64,000 nucleotides of DNA from Paenibacillaceae bacterium (GCA_900766135.1 CAAFUF010000006.1:115927-179926); one strand, 5' to 3'; numbered from the stretch's first letter, positions 17,132-26,085 are shown. The notes: generated by a model from the letters alone, not told the origin. Made by a program: numbers and translations.

Positions 17132-17554
17132 ATGAACCATAAGCTGATGAACCATAAGCTTAAAAAGGGTGATTTAATCTTAATTGTTTGCATTATACTA
17201 CTGGCCACATTTATATTGGGAGCCAGATGGCTTACAAATGATGCCGTAACGAACATGAACGAGGATTATTACGCGACGATTAGAGTGGATAATAAGATCT
17301 TCAAGACGGTGAAGCTTACTGATGAACCCCAAATTATCGAAGTGAAAACAGAAAGAGGTTATGATATCCTGAAGATCCATGACAAAGGCATTGAAGTCAT
17401 CGAATCCGATTGTCCGCAGAAGATTTGCTTCACTTTCGGACTGATTTCCAAACCCAAAGAAGCCATCATTTGTTTGCCATTACGAATGTTTATAGAGGTC
17501 GATGGATCAGAAAAAAATAATGCCGAAAACGAGATCGATGCTTATGTAAAATAA
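17132..17554 (+). CDS. NusG domain II-type secreted/membrane protein
   Basis: 140-aa protein with an N-terminal membrane segment (about residues 13-33) and a NusG_II-like beta domain, recognisable by DCPQKICFTFGLISKPKEAIICLP. Two Cys pairs lie in that stretch. The first ten codons are an exact tandem duplication (15 bp twice, 17131-17160), so there are two possible ATG starts; the first fits GGGGATG better. It heads an operon with the two genes that follow. Function unknown. Confidence 0.75.
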   Translation: MNHKLMNHKLKKGDLILIVCIILLATFILGARWLTNDAVTNMNEDYYATIRVDNKIFKTVKLTDEPQIIEVKTERGYDILKIHDKGIEVIESDCPQKICFTFGLISKPKEAIICLPLRMFIEVDGSEKNNAENEIDAYVK

Positions 17555-17583
17555 GCTGATCTATAAACGGGGAGTGCTAGATA

Positions 17584-18018
17584 TTGAGAAAAAAGACGGT
17601 TTGGGCAGTAGGATCGTTATTCATCATTATTGTTGTTTTAGGAGTTGGCAGCATTTTTACGAATAGATCTTCTAATAATTCAAATTCCTTTTCCTTTGAT
17701 GAAAAAACTTATGATTGGCAAAATAACGGTAAAGAAAAACGGTACATTACTCAATTACTCGAGGGTAATGTGGATACTTTATTGAAGGGCACCGTTAAAA
17801 CAGATACGGATTGCGAAGCAGACGAAACTGGAATTAGCAGATGCCATAATCAAATCGAATTGGAGAATAAAAAAACAGTAACGGTTGTTAACATCCATAA
17901 TATGCAAAACTTCGCCTGTTTCTCCCCTGGTGATGAGGTTGAAATTCAACCATTAACCGTGGGATGGGTGACAACCTTAAAAACAAAAGGTGCCAGCGTT
18001 CATGATTCGACAAATTAA
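17584..18018 (+). CDS. Predicted exported or membrane-anchored protein, unknown
   Basis: 144-aa protein with an N-terminal hydrophobic segment (residues 6-26) and a small extracytoplasmic domain with three Cys (DCEADE, SRCHNQ, FACFSPG). No family is recognised. TTG at 17584 follows GGGGAGTG. It sits 29 bp after the NusG-II gene and before the CopZ-like gene, so it probably shares their transcript and a link to copper or redox chemistry. Confidence 0.6.
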   Translation: MRKKTVWAVGSLFIIIVVLGVGSIFTNRSSNNSNSFSFDEKTYDWQNNGKEKRYITQLLEGNVDTLLKGTVKTDTDCEADETGISRCHNQIELENKKTVTVVNIHNMQNFACFSPGDEVEIQPLTVGWVTTLKTKGASVHDSTN

Positions 18019-18080
18019 AATGAATTAAAAGGGTCCTACCTGAACACCCCATCAAATTTACATAAGGAGTGATAAAAAAA

Positions 18081-18533
18081 ATGGATAGTTGTTGTCAATC
18101 ATCCACTGACCAGTCGACAATACCTACTCAATGCCCCGTATGTCATCAAAAGGGGAAGGGTATTCAATTGATTACACTCAAGGCTATGCTTCAACCAATT
18201 GCATTAGAAATCATCCATCCAGAATGTGATTACTTTTTTTGTATTAATTCATCTTGTGAAGTTATATATTTTTGCGAATTGCAGACCTTTGAAAGAGATA
18301 TGCTAAAAGTTTCGGTATATCAAAAAGACGATTCAATGGCTGTTCCTGTTTGCTACTGTTTTGGGTGGACAAGAGAACGTATAGTACAAGCGGTTAAAGA
18401 AAACCAGCAACCAATTGACCGTATACGGGAACAAGTTCAGGCAAATCGTTGTGGATGTGAGGTTAATAATCCTCAAGGTTCTTGTTGTTTAGGCAATGTC
18501 ACGACGTTTATTCGAAGTCTTGACAAAAGCTAA
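18081..18533 (+). CDS. CopZ-like zinc/[2Fe-2S] protein without the chaperone domain
   Basis: 150-aa Cys-rich protein. The N-terminal half has CPVCHQKG and other Cys typical of the zinc-binding region of Archaeoglobus-type CopZ. The second half is BFD-like: VCYCFGWTRERIVQAV, then RCGC and CCLGN, expected to hold a [2Fe-2S] cluster. In the archaeal protein a heavy-metal domain follows; here it is missing, and the separate copZ at 9179 may supply it. ATG 18081 follows AAGGAG. Possible role: delivery or reduction of copper in the cytosol. Confidence 0.75.
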   Translation: MDSCCQSSTDQSTIPTQCPVCHQKGKGIQLITLKAMLQPIALEIIHPECDYFFCINSSCEVIYFCELQTFERDMLKVSVYQKDDSMAVPVCYCFGWTRERIVQAVKENQQPIDRIREQVQANRCGCEVNNPQGSCCLGNVTTFIRSLDKS

Positions 18534-18581
18534 TCTCTTGTCTTCTCATTAGCAACAATTCTTATGAAAAAAGTGGAATTT

Positions 18582-18622
18582 AAAGATGAGTTTCTCTTTT
18601 AAGAGACAATTCATCTTTTATT
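18582..18622. terminator. Bidirectional terminator between convergent units
   Basis: Long hairpin with outer stem AAAGATGA/TCATCTTT and inner TCTC/GAGA pairs, followed on the plus strand by TATTTTAACTTTTTT. It ends the operon at 17132-18533 and lies at the 3' end of the kinase gene on the other strand. Confidence 0.7.
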
Positions 18623-19985
18623 TTAACTTTTTTGGAAAGTGTAATGTAAACCTGGTGCCTTGATTGATTTTACTCTCGACATGAATACTGCCGCCGTGCG
18701 CTTCTACGATGGCCTTTACGATAGCCAAACCGATTCCGGCACCGCCTGTTTTGCGATTCCGCGATTTATCTCCACGATAGAAACGCTCGAAAATATGTGG
18801 CAGCTCATCGGACGCTATGCCCGAACCCGTATCCGAAACGGTTACGTTCACTTGATCTGCAGCTTCAAAAATTCTAACATAAATTGAACCTTCGCCAGTA
18901 AATTTATAAGCGTTATTCAACAGGTTCACAAAAACTTGAATCAGTCGTCCAGCATCGCCGGTGATAACAACAGGAGTTTCTTCCTGAATGATGAGATCGA
19001 TCGGTTTCTCGCTGAACTGAGCTTTTACCGTTTTTTCGGATTCTCTGATTACCTCAAGCAGTCTAACCGGTTCTTGTTTTAGCTTGAGCATCGGATTTTC
19101 GACCGCTGACAAGTTCTCCAAATCATGAATAAGCTTTACTAACCGGATAACTTGCCCATGACAAACCTCCAATTTATCGGGCGTTGCTTCCCATACACCA
19201 TCTTGAAAAGCTTCAATATGGCTTTGGATCGTGGCCAGCGGTGTGCGTAATTCATGGGCGATATCGGCCGTTAAATTTTTGCGCAACTGATCTTGTTGCT
19301 CCAGTGCATCCGCTAGATGGTTTAAAGCGAGTCCCACCTCCTCGATTTCCGTTTGACGATGCGCCAGTACAACACGGGAAGACAAGTTCCCTTCCTTCAT
19401 TTGAGTAGCTATTTGTTTAATGCGTAATAAAGGCCTGCTTAGGCTATTTGACATAATTACGCTAAATATCGTTACACCGGCAATGGCTAAAATAAACGCC
19501 ACCCAAAGTAACGTGTTAAACAGGTTCAAAAACTGTCGGTTTTGTATTTCAAAATTGCTTGCAAGTCCCTCAATTTCGATCCTGCCAATCTTCACATGAT
19601 TCTTTGTAATCTCTCGCGTTATTACTTTCGTATTTATAGTACCTTTTTCAGTCAGTGTAGAGGCATGCATCATTCTCCCCATGGATTTCGTATCCCAGAT
19701 CAAATTGCCTCCGGCGTTATAAATGCTCACGTTATAGTTCCGGAGCATAGCTTGATGGGAGATAGACATTAAAGAATCCTCAGACCATCCCCTTGAACTT
19801 TCATCATAGGATCCTTCCAAATCTTCAACAATCGTATCTGCCTCTGCCTGCTGCTGGGTTTGCGTATACCTTCCAAATGAGAAAGACATGACGAGATAAA
19901 CGATGACCATGATGAGCAGCAGTGAACCGAGGCTTACGCCTAGATGCGAAATTAACAGTCTTTTACGCAGTCCTCCGCTATTCAT
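18618..19985 (-). CDS. Sensor histidine kinase
   Basis: 455-aa kinase: TM1 (about residues 7-33), an extracytoplasmic sensor of about 110 aa with Met/His near its end (SMGRMMHAS), TM2, HAMP, HisKA with IAHELRTPLATI, and HATPase with NAYKFT, DTGSGI and GAGIGLAI. The ATG at 19985 overlaps the regulator's end by 8 bp and follows AGGGGG. The longer frame upstream lies inside the regulator gene and is discarded. Confidence 0.9.
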   Translation of the reverse strand: MNSGGLRKRLLISHLGVSLGSLLLIMVIVYLVMSFSFGRYTQTQQQAEADTIVEDLEGSYDESSRGWSEDSLMSISHQAMLRNYNVSIYNAGGNLIWDTKSMGRMMHASTLTEKGTINTKVITREITKNHVKIGRIEIEGLASNFEIQNRQFLNLFNTLLWVAFILAIAGVTIFSVIMSNSLSRPLLRIKQIATQMKEGNLSSRVVLAHRQTEIEEVGLALNHLADALEQQDQLRKNLTADIAHELRTPLATIQSHIEAFQDGVWEATPDKLEVCHGQVIRLVKLIHDLENLSAVENPMLKLKQEPVRLLEVIRESEKTVKAQFSEKPIDLIIQEETPVVITGDAGRLIQVFVNLLNNAYKFTGEGSIYVRIFEAADQVNVTVSDTGSGIASDELPHIFERFYRGDKSRNRKTGGAGIGLAIVKAIVEAHGGSIHVESKINQGTRFTLHFPKKLK

Positions 19986-20685
19986 CGGGTACCCCCTGAA
20001 ATTTATAACCCACCCCATAGACCGTAATAATAAACGATGGATTTTTCGGATCATCACCGATTTTTTGGCGGATGTTCTTGATATGGACATCGATCGTGCG
20101 TTCCATGCCTTCAAAATCATCACCTTGGATCAGATTAACCAGTTCGAAACGGGTAAATGCTCTTTTAGGATGTTTGGCTAAAGTTTCAAGCAATTTGAAT
20201 TCAATGGGGGTAAGCTGGACGGTTTCGCCTTTAACTATTACTTCATGCCGTTCTGAATCGATGGAGAGGCGGTTCCCACCGAAAGAAATCTTTTTTTCCT
20301 GAGTCGTATATCCGGCGGACTTCGATCTTCTTAGCAAGCTGATCACTCTGGCCATCAGTTCCCGAGGGCTGAACGGCTTGACAAGATAGTCATCAGCTCC
20401 TATCAATAGACCGTGAACAAGGTCATCTTCACTGCTTTTTGCGGTCAACATGAGGATAGGTATATCCGATTTCTTTCGAATCGTTTTGCAGACATCCTCA
20501 CCCGAAAGGTCCGGAAGCATTAAGTCCAAGATGACTAAGTCAGGCTGGAGATTTTCAAAAAGCCGAAGCGCCCCATACCCCGAATCTGTTTCGTAAACCA
20601 GATAATCCTGTTTCTCCAGGTAGGCTTTAATGACGTGTAGAAGGCTTGGCTCATCATCGATAATTAAAATTTTTGTCCGTTCCAT
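19978..20685 (-). CDS. OmpR-family response regulator
   Basis: 235-aa regulator: receiver with IIDDE, phospho-acceptor D54 (ILDLMLPDL), VKPF lysine; winged helix with LTPIEFKLLETLAKHP and RTIDVHIKNIRQKIG, ending GVGYKFQG. Pairs with the overlapping kinase gene. Candidate regulator of the motif-A repeats, but the neighbouring system at 23353-24069 is an equal candidate. Confidence 0.92.
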   Translation of the reverse strand: MERTKILIIDDEPSLLHVIKAYLEKQDYLVYETDSGYGALRLFENLQPDLVILDLMLPDLSGEDVCKTIRKKSDIPILMLTAKSSEDDLVHGLLIGADDYLVKPFSPRELMARVISLLRRSKSAGYTTQEKKISFGGNRLSIDSERHEVIVKGETVQLTPIEFKLLETLAKHPKRAFTRFELVNLIQGDDFEGMERTIDVHIKNIRQKIGDDPKNPSFIITVYGVGYKFQGVPDE

Positions 20686-20703
20686 ACAAATCCTTTCATT
20701 AAA

Positions 20704-20735
20704 TAAGACAAGACCTCACGTAACTCGCGAGGCCT
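20704..20735 (-). terminator. Probable terminator after the small exported protein gene
   Basis: On the minus strand ACAGGCCTC pairs imperfectly with GAGGTCTTGT, followed by CTTATTT. It lies between the stop at 20750 and the regulator start at 20685. Confidence 0.55.
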
Positions 20736-20749
20736 GTCTAAATTCGTGA

Positions 20750-21031
20750 TTAGAAGTTCATCATATTGCTGCCCATCTGAGTATTGTTCATCATACCTTT
20801 CGCACCTGAGCCACTGCCACCATGGCAGCTATTATACATCTCCCGAATTTGTTCCTCGGAAAGATCCGGGTGCATTTGTTTTGCATGCGGCAACATTTGT
20901 TCAAAGGTGCTTTGGTTATTTACTTTACCACTGTCTTCGGTACCGTTTTCGGCTGTAGCCGCGTAGGCACCTGCCGTTCCAATTCCCATAACCAAAGCCA
21001 TCGTTGCGATTCCAATCCATAGTTTTTTCAT
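20750..21031 (-). CDS. Small exported Met/His/Asn-rich protein
   Basis: 93-aa protein with a clear signal peptide (MKKLWIGIATMALVMG to AYA, about 24 residues). The mature part contains EQMLPHAKQMHPDLSEEQIREMYNSCHGG and a Met-rich tail (MMNNTQMGSNMMNF). The single Cys, several His and Met suggest metal binding outside the membrane. ATG 21031 follows AAGGAGGAG. Motif-A repeats lie upstream. No family name is claimed. Confidence 0.7.
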   Translation of the reverse strand: MKKLWIGIATMALVMGIGTAGAYAATAENGTEDSGKVNNQSTFEQMLPHAKQMHPDLSEEQIREMYNSCHGGSGSGAKGMMNNTQMGSNMMNF

Positions 21032-21067
21032 TAGTATCTCCTCCTTTTGAATATAATATAAACGATA

Positions 21068-21111
21068 AATATGAAGAACTAATTTATACATTGTGAAGAA
21101 GTTATAAAGAT
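21068..21111 (-). promoter_or_regulatory. 11-bp repeats (motif A) upstream of the small exported protein
   Basis: Plus-strand 11-mers AATATGAAGAA (21068), ATTGTGAAGAA (21090) and GTTATAAAGAT (21101) lie in phase, 22 and 11 bp apart. They resemble the other motif-A sites. Confidence 0.45.
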
Positions 21112-21722
21112 CAAACCATTGTATTTAAGGTTAGACTTCTGACGATTGTAGAAAACAACTGCTCGTTTTGTTCAATAGCGAGTCCCGCTTTTTCCACATT
21201 TTCCATCGTTCTTCGATTGATGTTCGCCCCAGACAACCTCACAGTGATTGGATTAAGCAGATCCATGATTTTTCCCACAACCGGGTTATCGCTACGCATA
21301 TGCTCCAATAAACGAATTTGTCCTTCCGGCTTACATACACGAGCCATTTCTTTCATCCCTTGTATAGGGTCTGGAACAGAGCAAAACACGCAGGTAGCTA
21401 TTACATAATCAAAGGTATGGTCCGCAAAATCCATGTGCTCTGCATCCATTTCAATCAAATCTACCTTCATGCCGAGTTCTTCAGCGCTTAGCTTGGCGTA
21501 ATTCAGCATACTGGGACTAAAATCTATTCCCGTTAATGAAACGGAAGAAGGATAGTAGGGAAGATTAGCTCCCGTACCAATGCCAACCTCCAGAATATTG
21601 CCGCTTAATCCTGATAATAAGCTGCTTCTCCAAGTTTTCATCATTTTACTGTCCATTTTGTGGAACAGAGGGGCTACGCGATTGTATCGCCTTTTTATTT
21701 TTTCGGTTTGGACCTTATTCAA
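21111..21722 (-). CDS. Class I SAM-dependent methyltransferase (UbiE-like)
   Basis: 203-aa enzyme with a SAM-binding Rossmann fold: motif I ILEVGIGTGANLPYY, acidic end of beta-2 in GIDFSP, then MDAEHMDF and ATCVFCSVPDP. Start TTG 21722 follows GAGGTG by six bases. It is last in a unit with the response regulator, kinase and small membrane protein upstream. The substrate is not evident; a second, divergent enzyme of this kind is carried by the transposon at 46276-46893. Confidence 0.82.
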   Translation of the reverse strand: MNKVQTEKIKRRYNRVAPLFHKMDSKMMKTWRSSLLSGLSGNILEVGIGTGANLPYYPSSVSLTGIDFSPSMLNYAKLSAEELGMKVDLIEMDAEHMDFADHTFDYVIATCVFCSVPDPIQGMKEMARVCKPEGQIRLLEHMRSDNPVVGKIMDLLNPITVRLSGANINRRTMENVEKAGLAIEQNEQLFSTIVRSLTLNTMV

Positions 21723-21762
21723 TTTTTTCACCTCGGATTTGAACTTAGGGAACCGATAGGAG

Positions 21763-21960
21763 TTAAGGTTTGTTTCTTTGCGTGAACCAATATACGATAC
21801 CAATGATCGTCGCTATCACAATCATCGATAAGCAAGCCTGCCCGATGGAAAGCCCCATCTGAGTAAATGACATGCCACGAAATGAGAAAGCCGATACGAT
21901 TAAACATGCCAGCCCCATAGTTATGAGAACAATGACTATAACCCAATCCGCCTTCTTCAT
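21763..21960 (-). CDS. Two-helix membrane mini-protein
   Basis: 65-aa protein with two hydrophobic helices (about residues 6-25 and 36-58). RBS AGGAGG is good, and its ATG overlaps the kinase stop codon (ATGA), which indicates translational coupling. It could be an accessory to the kinase, but no family is recognised. Confidence 0.65.
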   Translation of the reverse strand: MKKADWVIVIVLITMGLACLIVSAFSFRGMSFTQMGLSIGQACLSMIVIATIIGIVYWFTQRNKP

Positions 21961-23366
21961 ATTCGTTCCTCCTGGTGTTCAGGCACAAAGCGGATCTCAA
22001 ACCTAGTTCCGTGGCCTAACTTACTAAAGACCTTGAGTTCCCCGCCTTGCAGCTCCACCAACTTTTTAGCGATCGGCAAACCGAGCCCTGTACCACCATA
22101 TTGCCGTGAGCGGGACTTCTCCACACGATAAAAACGGTCAAAGATGTACGGAATCTCAACCTCAGGGATACCCATACCGGTATCTTCCACTGCTATATAA
22201 ATAAAGGAGCGGTTTTGGTCCAGTTCAACGACGATGCTGCCCTTCTCCGTATAGCGTACAGCATTTTCCAACAAGTTAAGAAGAACCTGCTCCATTCTCA
22301 AACCGTCACCGTAAATCAATGGAATGTTGCTGTTGATCTTCGTTTGGAGAGATAAGTTCTTCTCGCCGGCTTTAAGCTTAATTTTTTGAACCGCGTTATC
22401 CGTAATTTCCGCTAAGTCAATCCACTCCAGCGACAGGCTGACTTTTCCTTCTTCCATCTTAGCCAAATCGAATAGATCATCAACGAGGTGCTGTAAACGC
22501 ATGGCCTCTTCATGAATAATATCTAAATATTTATCCTTCTCCTCCTCTGTTTCATATAGACGCTTCTTGAGGACTTGTGCATAGCCTTCCAAGTACGTGA
22601 TCGGAGTTCGCAGCTCATGAGATATATTCGCAAAAAATTCCTGCCGGGTATCCCTATATCGCTGTAGCTCGATGGCCAGATGATTGATGGAATCCGCCAA
22701 AACACCAATTTCATCATCTCGCTGAATTGTTAATCGAGTTTCCAGCTCACCCGCGGCAATTTTCCGGGTTGCCGCTTGCATTTGCAGCATTGGTCGGGAT
22801 AGGATTTTGGCGATGATCCAGGTGATTCCCAGTGCCAGTAGAAATGCCCCTAGGCCTGACAGTACCAATACGCTACGAACGGCCGTGATGGATTCATCAA
22901 TATGCCGGGTTGAAGAAAGGACATAAACCGCGGCTTTAATATTTACCCCCGTGGTATCCAATACGGGTCTGGCCGCCACGAAGTAACGTTCTCCATTAGC
23001 ATCGGTATGTTCAAGCTTTACGGCTTTCCCGGTAAAAAGAAGCTTCAGGTCCTTGGGTTTAATAAATGTTCGGTCCGATATTTCATAGGTTCCGGAATTT
23101 GCCAATATGTCTCCTTGTTCAGAAACGAATAAAATACTGACGTTTGAAAAATCGGCAAACTTGAGCAGCGTCTCTTCGGACAACATCTCAGGCGATTGGC
23201 TCATCGCTGTGAAGTGAGTCGTGAGTTCATTTACCTCTGTTCTCATTTCCGAGTTATAGAAATTCGTGAACATTCGATCAATCGTCAATCCTAAAGAGAG
23301 AATCACGACAACAAAAGCGACGAGAATCATCAAACCAAGTCTAAAGCCAATTTTATTCCTTCTCAT
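21957..23366 (-). CDS. Sensor histidine kinase
   Basis: 469-aa kinase: TM1 (about 9-28), an extracytoplasmic sensor of about 135 aa, TM2 (about 165-187), HAMP, HisKA with FANISHELRTPITYLEGY, HATPase with NAVRYTEKG, DTGMGI and GTGLGLPI. It overlaps the regulator's 3' end by 14 bp and the next mini-gene by 4 bp. Layout is like BaeS/ResE-type kinases; the signal is unknown but the island suggests copper or envelope stress. Confidence 0.92.
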   Translation of the reverse strand: MRRNKIGFRLGLMILVAFVVVILSLGLTIDRMFTNFYNSEMRTEVNELTTHFTAMSQSPEMLSEETLLKFADFSNVSILFVSEQGDILANSGTYEISDRTFIKPKDLKLLFTGKAVKLEHTDANGERYFVAARPVLDTTGVNIKAAVYVLSSTRHIDESITAVRSVLVLSGLGAFLLALGITWIIAKILSRPMLQMQAATRKIAAGELETRLTIQRDDEIGVLADSINHLAIELQRYRDTRQEFFANISHELRTPITYLEGYAQVLKKRLYETEEEKDKYLDIIHEEAMRLQHLVDDLFDLAKMEEGKVSLSLEWIDLAEITDNAVQKIKLKAGEKNLSLQTKINSNIPLIYGDGLRMEQVLLNLLENAVRYTEKGSIVVELDQNRSFIYIAVEDTGMGIPEVEIPYIFDRFYRVEKSRSRQYGGTGLGLPIAKKLVELQGGELKVFSKLGHGTRFEIRFVPEHQEERI

Positions 23367-24069
23367 TGGAAGTACCCGCTCCGTTGAACTTATACCCTAC
23401 TCCCCACACCGTTTGAATCGGATTATAGCCAAGCCCTGCCTTTTGAGTCTTTTCCCGAATATTTTTGATATGAGTATCTACGACGCGAACTTCTCCCTCG
23501 TATTCGTCTCCCCAGATTAGATTCACCAACTCTTCGCGGCTGAACGCACGTTGTTCGCTTTTCGCGAGCGAGATGAATAAATCAAACTCTTTCTGCGTGA
23601 ATTCAACGGAATGGTCATGGATAATAACTTCTCTACCTTCCGGTAATATTCTCAGATGGGGAAACTCTAGCGCAGCCTCTTGCCGCCTGATGGATTGTGT
23701 AATCGCCGAACGGCGGATTAAGGAATAGACCCGGGCAAGCAATTCCTCAGGTTCAAATGGCTTGGTCAAATAATCGTCCGCGCCGATGCCAAGCCCATAC
23801 ACTTTATCTTTCGTCTCCGAACGCGCGGTGAGCATCAAAATAGCTACATGATCCTTCTCCCGGATCTTTTTGCATACTTGCCACCCGTCCATATCCGGCA
23901 GCATAAGATCCAGCAGAATAATGTCGAAATGATGGTTAGCCGCCATTTCCAAGGCTTCATTGCCGTTTGTAGCTTCCTTGACCTCGAACCCTTCTCGCGT
24001 TAAATAAATCCGCAAGAGATTGCGCATATTCCATTCATCATCTACAACAAGAACCTGTAGTTTTGGCAC
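23353..24069 (-). CDS. OmpR-family response regulator
   Basis: 238-aa regulator: receiver with VVDDE, phospho-acceptor D54 (LLDLMLPDMDG), TKPF lysine; winged helix with FTQKEFDLFISLAKSE and RVVDTHIKNIREKTQ, ending GVGYKFNG. First gene of a coupled unit (regulator, kinase, mini-protein, methyltransferase), 32 bp downstream of lgt. Confidence 0.92.
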   Translation of the reverse strand: MPKLQVLVVDDEWNMRNLLRIYLTREGFEVKEATNGNEALEMAANHHFDIILLDLMLPDMDGWQVCKKIREKDHVAILMLTARSETKDKVYGLGIGADDYLTKPFEPEELLARVYSLIRRSAITQSIRRQEAALEFPHLRILPEGREVIIHDHSVEFTQKEFDLFISLAKSEQRAFSREELVNLIWGDEYEGEVRVVDTHIKNIREKTQKAGLGYNPIQTVWGVGYKFNGAGTSNEKE

Positions 24070-24101
24070 GCCGCCACCCGCCTTTACCGATTGACTCTTT
24101 T

Positions 24102-24887
24102 TTACATAGTGATTACCTTTGTCTCTTGGTTGCGCTTAAAGAAGAAATACACCATCAAGGCCATAGAGATCAGGAAGATACTCATACTGGTCCATTGTCC
24201 GGCAGTCCAATCCAAGGCGTACCGTGGTGAATCCCCGCGAAGGAATTCCAAAGAAAACCGGACCAGTGCATACATCATATTATAACTTAAAAACAGCACC
24301 CCTACGGGAAGCTTGATATTCTTCATGGCTATAAGAACTCCAAATACGATCAAATCGAGCTGACCCTCCCAAACTTCGGCCGGCCATAGCGGAACGGAAC
24401 CATACCGTTCAAAAGCGATGGTACCTTCAGGGTAAACAACCCCAAAGCCTGTCCCAGTCGGAGCTCCAAACGCATCACCATTTAGGAAGCAGGCAATCCG
24501 GCCTACGGCCTGACCTAATATGATGGCAGGAGCCACAATATCGGCGAGTTCCCAAAACGAAATTTTATTTTTCCAGGTATAAACAGCCGTTGTCAGGAAT
24601 CCGCCAACCAATGCTCCCTGTATGGCGATTCCGCCATTCCAGATGGCAAAAATCTCAGATAAATGGTTCGAGTAGTATCCCCATTGAAAAAAGAACACAT
24701 GCCATATTCTGGCTCCTAGAATGGCACCAAGAAGTACATAGAACACCAGATTAAAGATATGTTTTTGATATTGCGTCCCTCTAGCTAAATAATACGCCAT
24801 GCCCACGGCAAGCAATACAGCCAAACCCACTACGACGCCATAGGATCTAAGGGAGAATCCCCCGATTTCAAATAAAATTACTCTCAC
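24102..24887 (-). CDS. lgt: Prolipoprotein diacylglyceryl transferase-like protein
   Basis: 261-aa membrane protein with about seven helices. It carries the Lgt signature GRIACFLNGDAFGAPT and the later VRFSLEFLRGD with the conserved Arg. Lgt attaches diacylglycerol to the lipobox Cys. The His of the conserved G-x-A-I-H-G segment is Gln here (GGIAIQG, Q90). It lies directly downstream of a lipoprotein gene. It is probably a second, island-specific copy, since the housekeeping lgt usually lies near hprK; that location is outside this window. Confidence 0.85.
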   Translation of the reverse strand: MRVILFEIGGFSLRSYGVVVGLAVLLAVGMAYYLARGTQYQKHIFNLVFYVLLGAILGARIWHVFFFQWGYYSNHLSEIFAIWNGGIAIQGALVGGFLTTAVYTWKNKISFWELADIVAPAIILGQAVGRIACFLNGDAFGAPTGTGFGVVYPEGTIAFERYGSVPLWPAEVWEGQLDLIVFGVLIAMKNIKLPVGVLFLSYNMMYALVRFSLEFLRGDSPRYALDWTAGQWTSMSIFLISMALMVYFFFKRNQETKVITM

Positions 24888-24905
24888 GTCACTATCCCCT
24901 TATTA

Positions 24906-26033
24906 TTATGGAGTAACACTAATTCCATTTGGCGTTGTGCCTACTTTAATCGTTGTAATCACTTTATTGGTTTCATTGTCGATCACGGTTACAGTGTTAT
25001 CGAACAAGTTTGTCACATATATTTTACTGTTATCCGGGCTCACTACCACGCCATGCGCCCCTTTGCCCGTCTCGATCGTGGCAATGACCTGATTTGTAGC
25101 CAGGTCAATTTTCGAGATACTATTTGATGGATTTTGTTCGGTACCTTGATTCGCAATAATCGCATACTTGTTGTCGGATGGAATATACACCTGCGCAGGA
25201 CCGTTACCGACAGGTACTTTGATCATTTTCTCGGTAGCTAAGTCCACAATTGCGGCTGCATTCTCTGCGTTTAAAGGAACGACCAGGGTTTTACCGTCAC
25301 TCGTTACGCCAGTCGTTACAGGCGTGCTACCGACCTTGATCTTTTTCTCCTCAACCATGGTCTGCAAGTTCAACACACTAACGGTGTCTTCGCTCATATT
25401 TGCCACATAGGCAAATTTACTGTCCGCCGACACTCTAAAACCATGAGGGCCTTTTCCTGCTGGAATCGTTCCCACCGTTTGAAACGTCTTGGCATCCAGT
25501 ACCGTTACATTATTTCCTTCATTATTGGTAACCAGAACATTTTTCCCATCCATCGTAAAAACGAGATGAGCCGGGTGGATACCTACTTCGACTTTCTTGA
25601 CGAGTTCGTCTGAAACCGTGTCATAAAAATAGGCATAACCGCTCATTTCATGATCGCCATCTTCGCCATGTCCGCCCTCTTGATCTTCCGCCTCCGACAT
25701 TCCTTCCATGTCCGACATTGATGGAACAACCGTAGCTCCTACCAATTTCCCGTCGGGAGAGACCTGGACATTATGAACGGCCCCTTCAACCTTAATGGTC
25801 TGCAGGACTTGATTTGAAGTTGCATCTATCTTAGTAACACTTCCCCCTTCATCGGCAGTGTAAAAAAACGCCGGCGCAACATTTTGTGAAATTGGGGCTT
25901 CAGCTTTGTTTTCAGAGTTATTCGTGGTTTGATTTGGTTGTGCAGCATTGTTATTCTGTTGTGCAGTACCACAGGCAGTAATACCAATGGCTAAAACCGC
26001 TACAGAGAGCGTTATCATCCAGTTTCTTTTCAT
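24906..26033 (-). CDS. YVTN beta-propeller lipoprotein
   Basis: 375-aa lipoprotein: signal with lipobox ITAC, Asn/Gln-rich linker, then repeated beta-propeller blades of the YVTN type (GVVVSPDNSKIYVTNLFDNTV, VANMSEDTVSVL, VLVTNNEGNNV). One loop is rich in Met, His, Asp and Glu (GMSEAED to HEMSGY) and could bind metal. ATG 26033 follows AGGGGG. The following lgt gene would serve its maturation. The propeller role (scaffold or metal/redox partner) is unknown. Confidence 0.8.
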   Translation of the reverse strand: MKRNWMITLSVAVLAIGITACGTAQQNNNAAQPNQTTNNSENKAEAPISQNVAPAFFYTADEGGSVTKIDATSNQVLQTIKVEGAVHNVQVSPDGKLVGATVVPSMSDMEGMSEAEDQEGGHGEDGDHEMSGYAYFYDTVSDELVKKVEVGIHPAHLVFTMDGKNVLVTNNEGNNVTVLDAKTFQTVGTIPAGKGPHGFRVSADSKFAYVANMSEDTVSVLNLQTMVEEKKIKVGSTPVTTGVTSDGKTLVVPLNAENAAAIVDLATEKMIKVPVGNGPAQVYIPSDNKYAIIANQGTEQNPSNSISKIDLATNQVIATIETGKGAHGVVVSPDNSKIYVTNLFDNTVTVIDNETNKVITTIKVGTTPNGISVTP

Positions 26034-26085
26034 GTTATTTATCCCCCTAAATTTATTTATTCTCATTTTTATATTTATCCCCAAA

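Noticed and set aside
18618..20123. Longer kinase start upstream of 19985
   Set aside because: The extra 46 codons lie inside the response regulator gene; ATG 19985 has AGGGGG and the standard short overlap.
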